Assembly: GCA_964483805.1 (NCBI GenBank)
Contig: CAZADH010000160.1
Coordinates: 1-13,636 of the forward strand
Length of the DNA: 13,636 nucleotides
Reading direction: 5' to 3'
Source of the DNA: CAZADH01 sp964483805
Lineage (GTDB): Bacteria; Muiribacteriota; Ozemobacteria; Ozemobacterales; Ozemobacteraceae
The notes under the pieces were generated by a model. It saw nothing but the letters and a program-made list of their open reading frames with translations, was not told the origin of the DNA and did no database searches. Shown here in pieces: positions 13,559-13,636 of this stretch. Both the position numbers and the translations under genes were made by a program. Position 1 is the stretch's first letter, and the number at the start of each line of letters is the position of its first letter.

Positions 13559-13636
13559 TCACGACTCACCACCGGCGCGGTAGCGGGCGAGAAACGCCGC
13601 CTTGAAGGCGGGGAAGCGCTCCGCCGCCAGCGCTGC
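13559..13636 (-). CDS. Probable 3' end of a minus-strand gene, product unknown
   Basis: The frame is open from the right edge to a TGA at 13561-13559, giving 25 residues that end FLARYRAGGES. The segment AERFPAFKAAFLARY looks like an amphipathic C-terminal helix. The 79-nt gap to the next minus-strand gene fits operon-like spacing. So short an open frame in GC-rich DNA is weak evidence, and no family can be assigned. Confidence 0.4.
   Translation of the reverse strand, partial: AALAAERFPAFKAAFLARYRAGGES

Noticed and set aside
1..13636. tRNA genes, CRISPR arrays, insertion sequences or attachment sites
   Set aside because: No cloverleaf-like T-loop motif, regularly spaced direct repeat, transposase-like frame or flanking terminal repeat was seen on either strand.

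Overview
The window is GC-rich bacterial DNA with tightly spaced genes and strong GGAGG-type ribosome-binding sites. Lipoprotein signal peptides, a periplasmic Spy/CnrX-like protein and a secreted beta-helix protein point to a Gram-negative (diderm) bacterium. The sequence does not fix the taxon. It is probably an environmental or little-studied lineage, because several genes have no family I can name beyond generic beta-sandwich or TPR folds. I see no transposase, integrase, CRISPR array, tRNA or rRNA.

Layout from left to right: (1) the 5' part of a secreted beta-helix protein (minus strand, running off the left edge), preceded by a 551-aa multi-domain lipoprotein on the same strand. (2) A polytopic membrane protein translationally coupled (4-nt overlap) to recQ, both minus strand. 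recQ is divergent from aat (plus strand), with about 105 nt between them. (3) A minus-strand operon of ECF sigma factor, zinc-finger anti-sigma factor and Spy/CnrX-like periplasmic protein, convergent with aat. This looks like an envelope-stress or metal-responsive transmembrane signalling module. (4) A cluster of three paralogous lipoproteins (489, 413 and 457 aa). All carry the same residues after the lipidated cysteine (CEKG-x-LG), followed by a carboxypeptidase-regulatory-like domain and further beta-sandwich modules. Two are in tandem on the minus strand with a possible 59-codon ORF between them; the third diverges from them across a 308-nt intergenic region with a C8 tract. (5) Strong hairpins end the third lipoprotein gene, facing a convergent TPR-repeat protein. 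The last bases probably hold the 3' end of another minus-strand gene.

The most original content is the CEKG-tagged lipoprotein family beside an ECF sigma/anti-sigma/sensor operon, together with leader-RNA structures (a Shine-Dalgarno-masking hairpin in front of the sigma gene) and the small ORF linking two of the lipoproteins. RecQ and Aat are housekeeping neighbours. A functional link between the sigma operon and the lipoproteins is inferred from proximity only.
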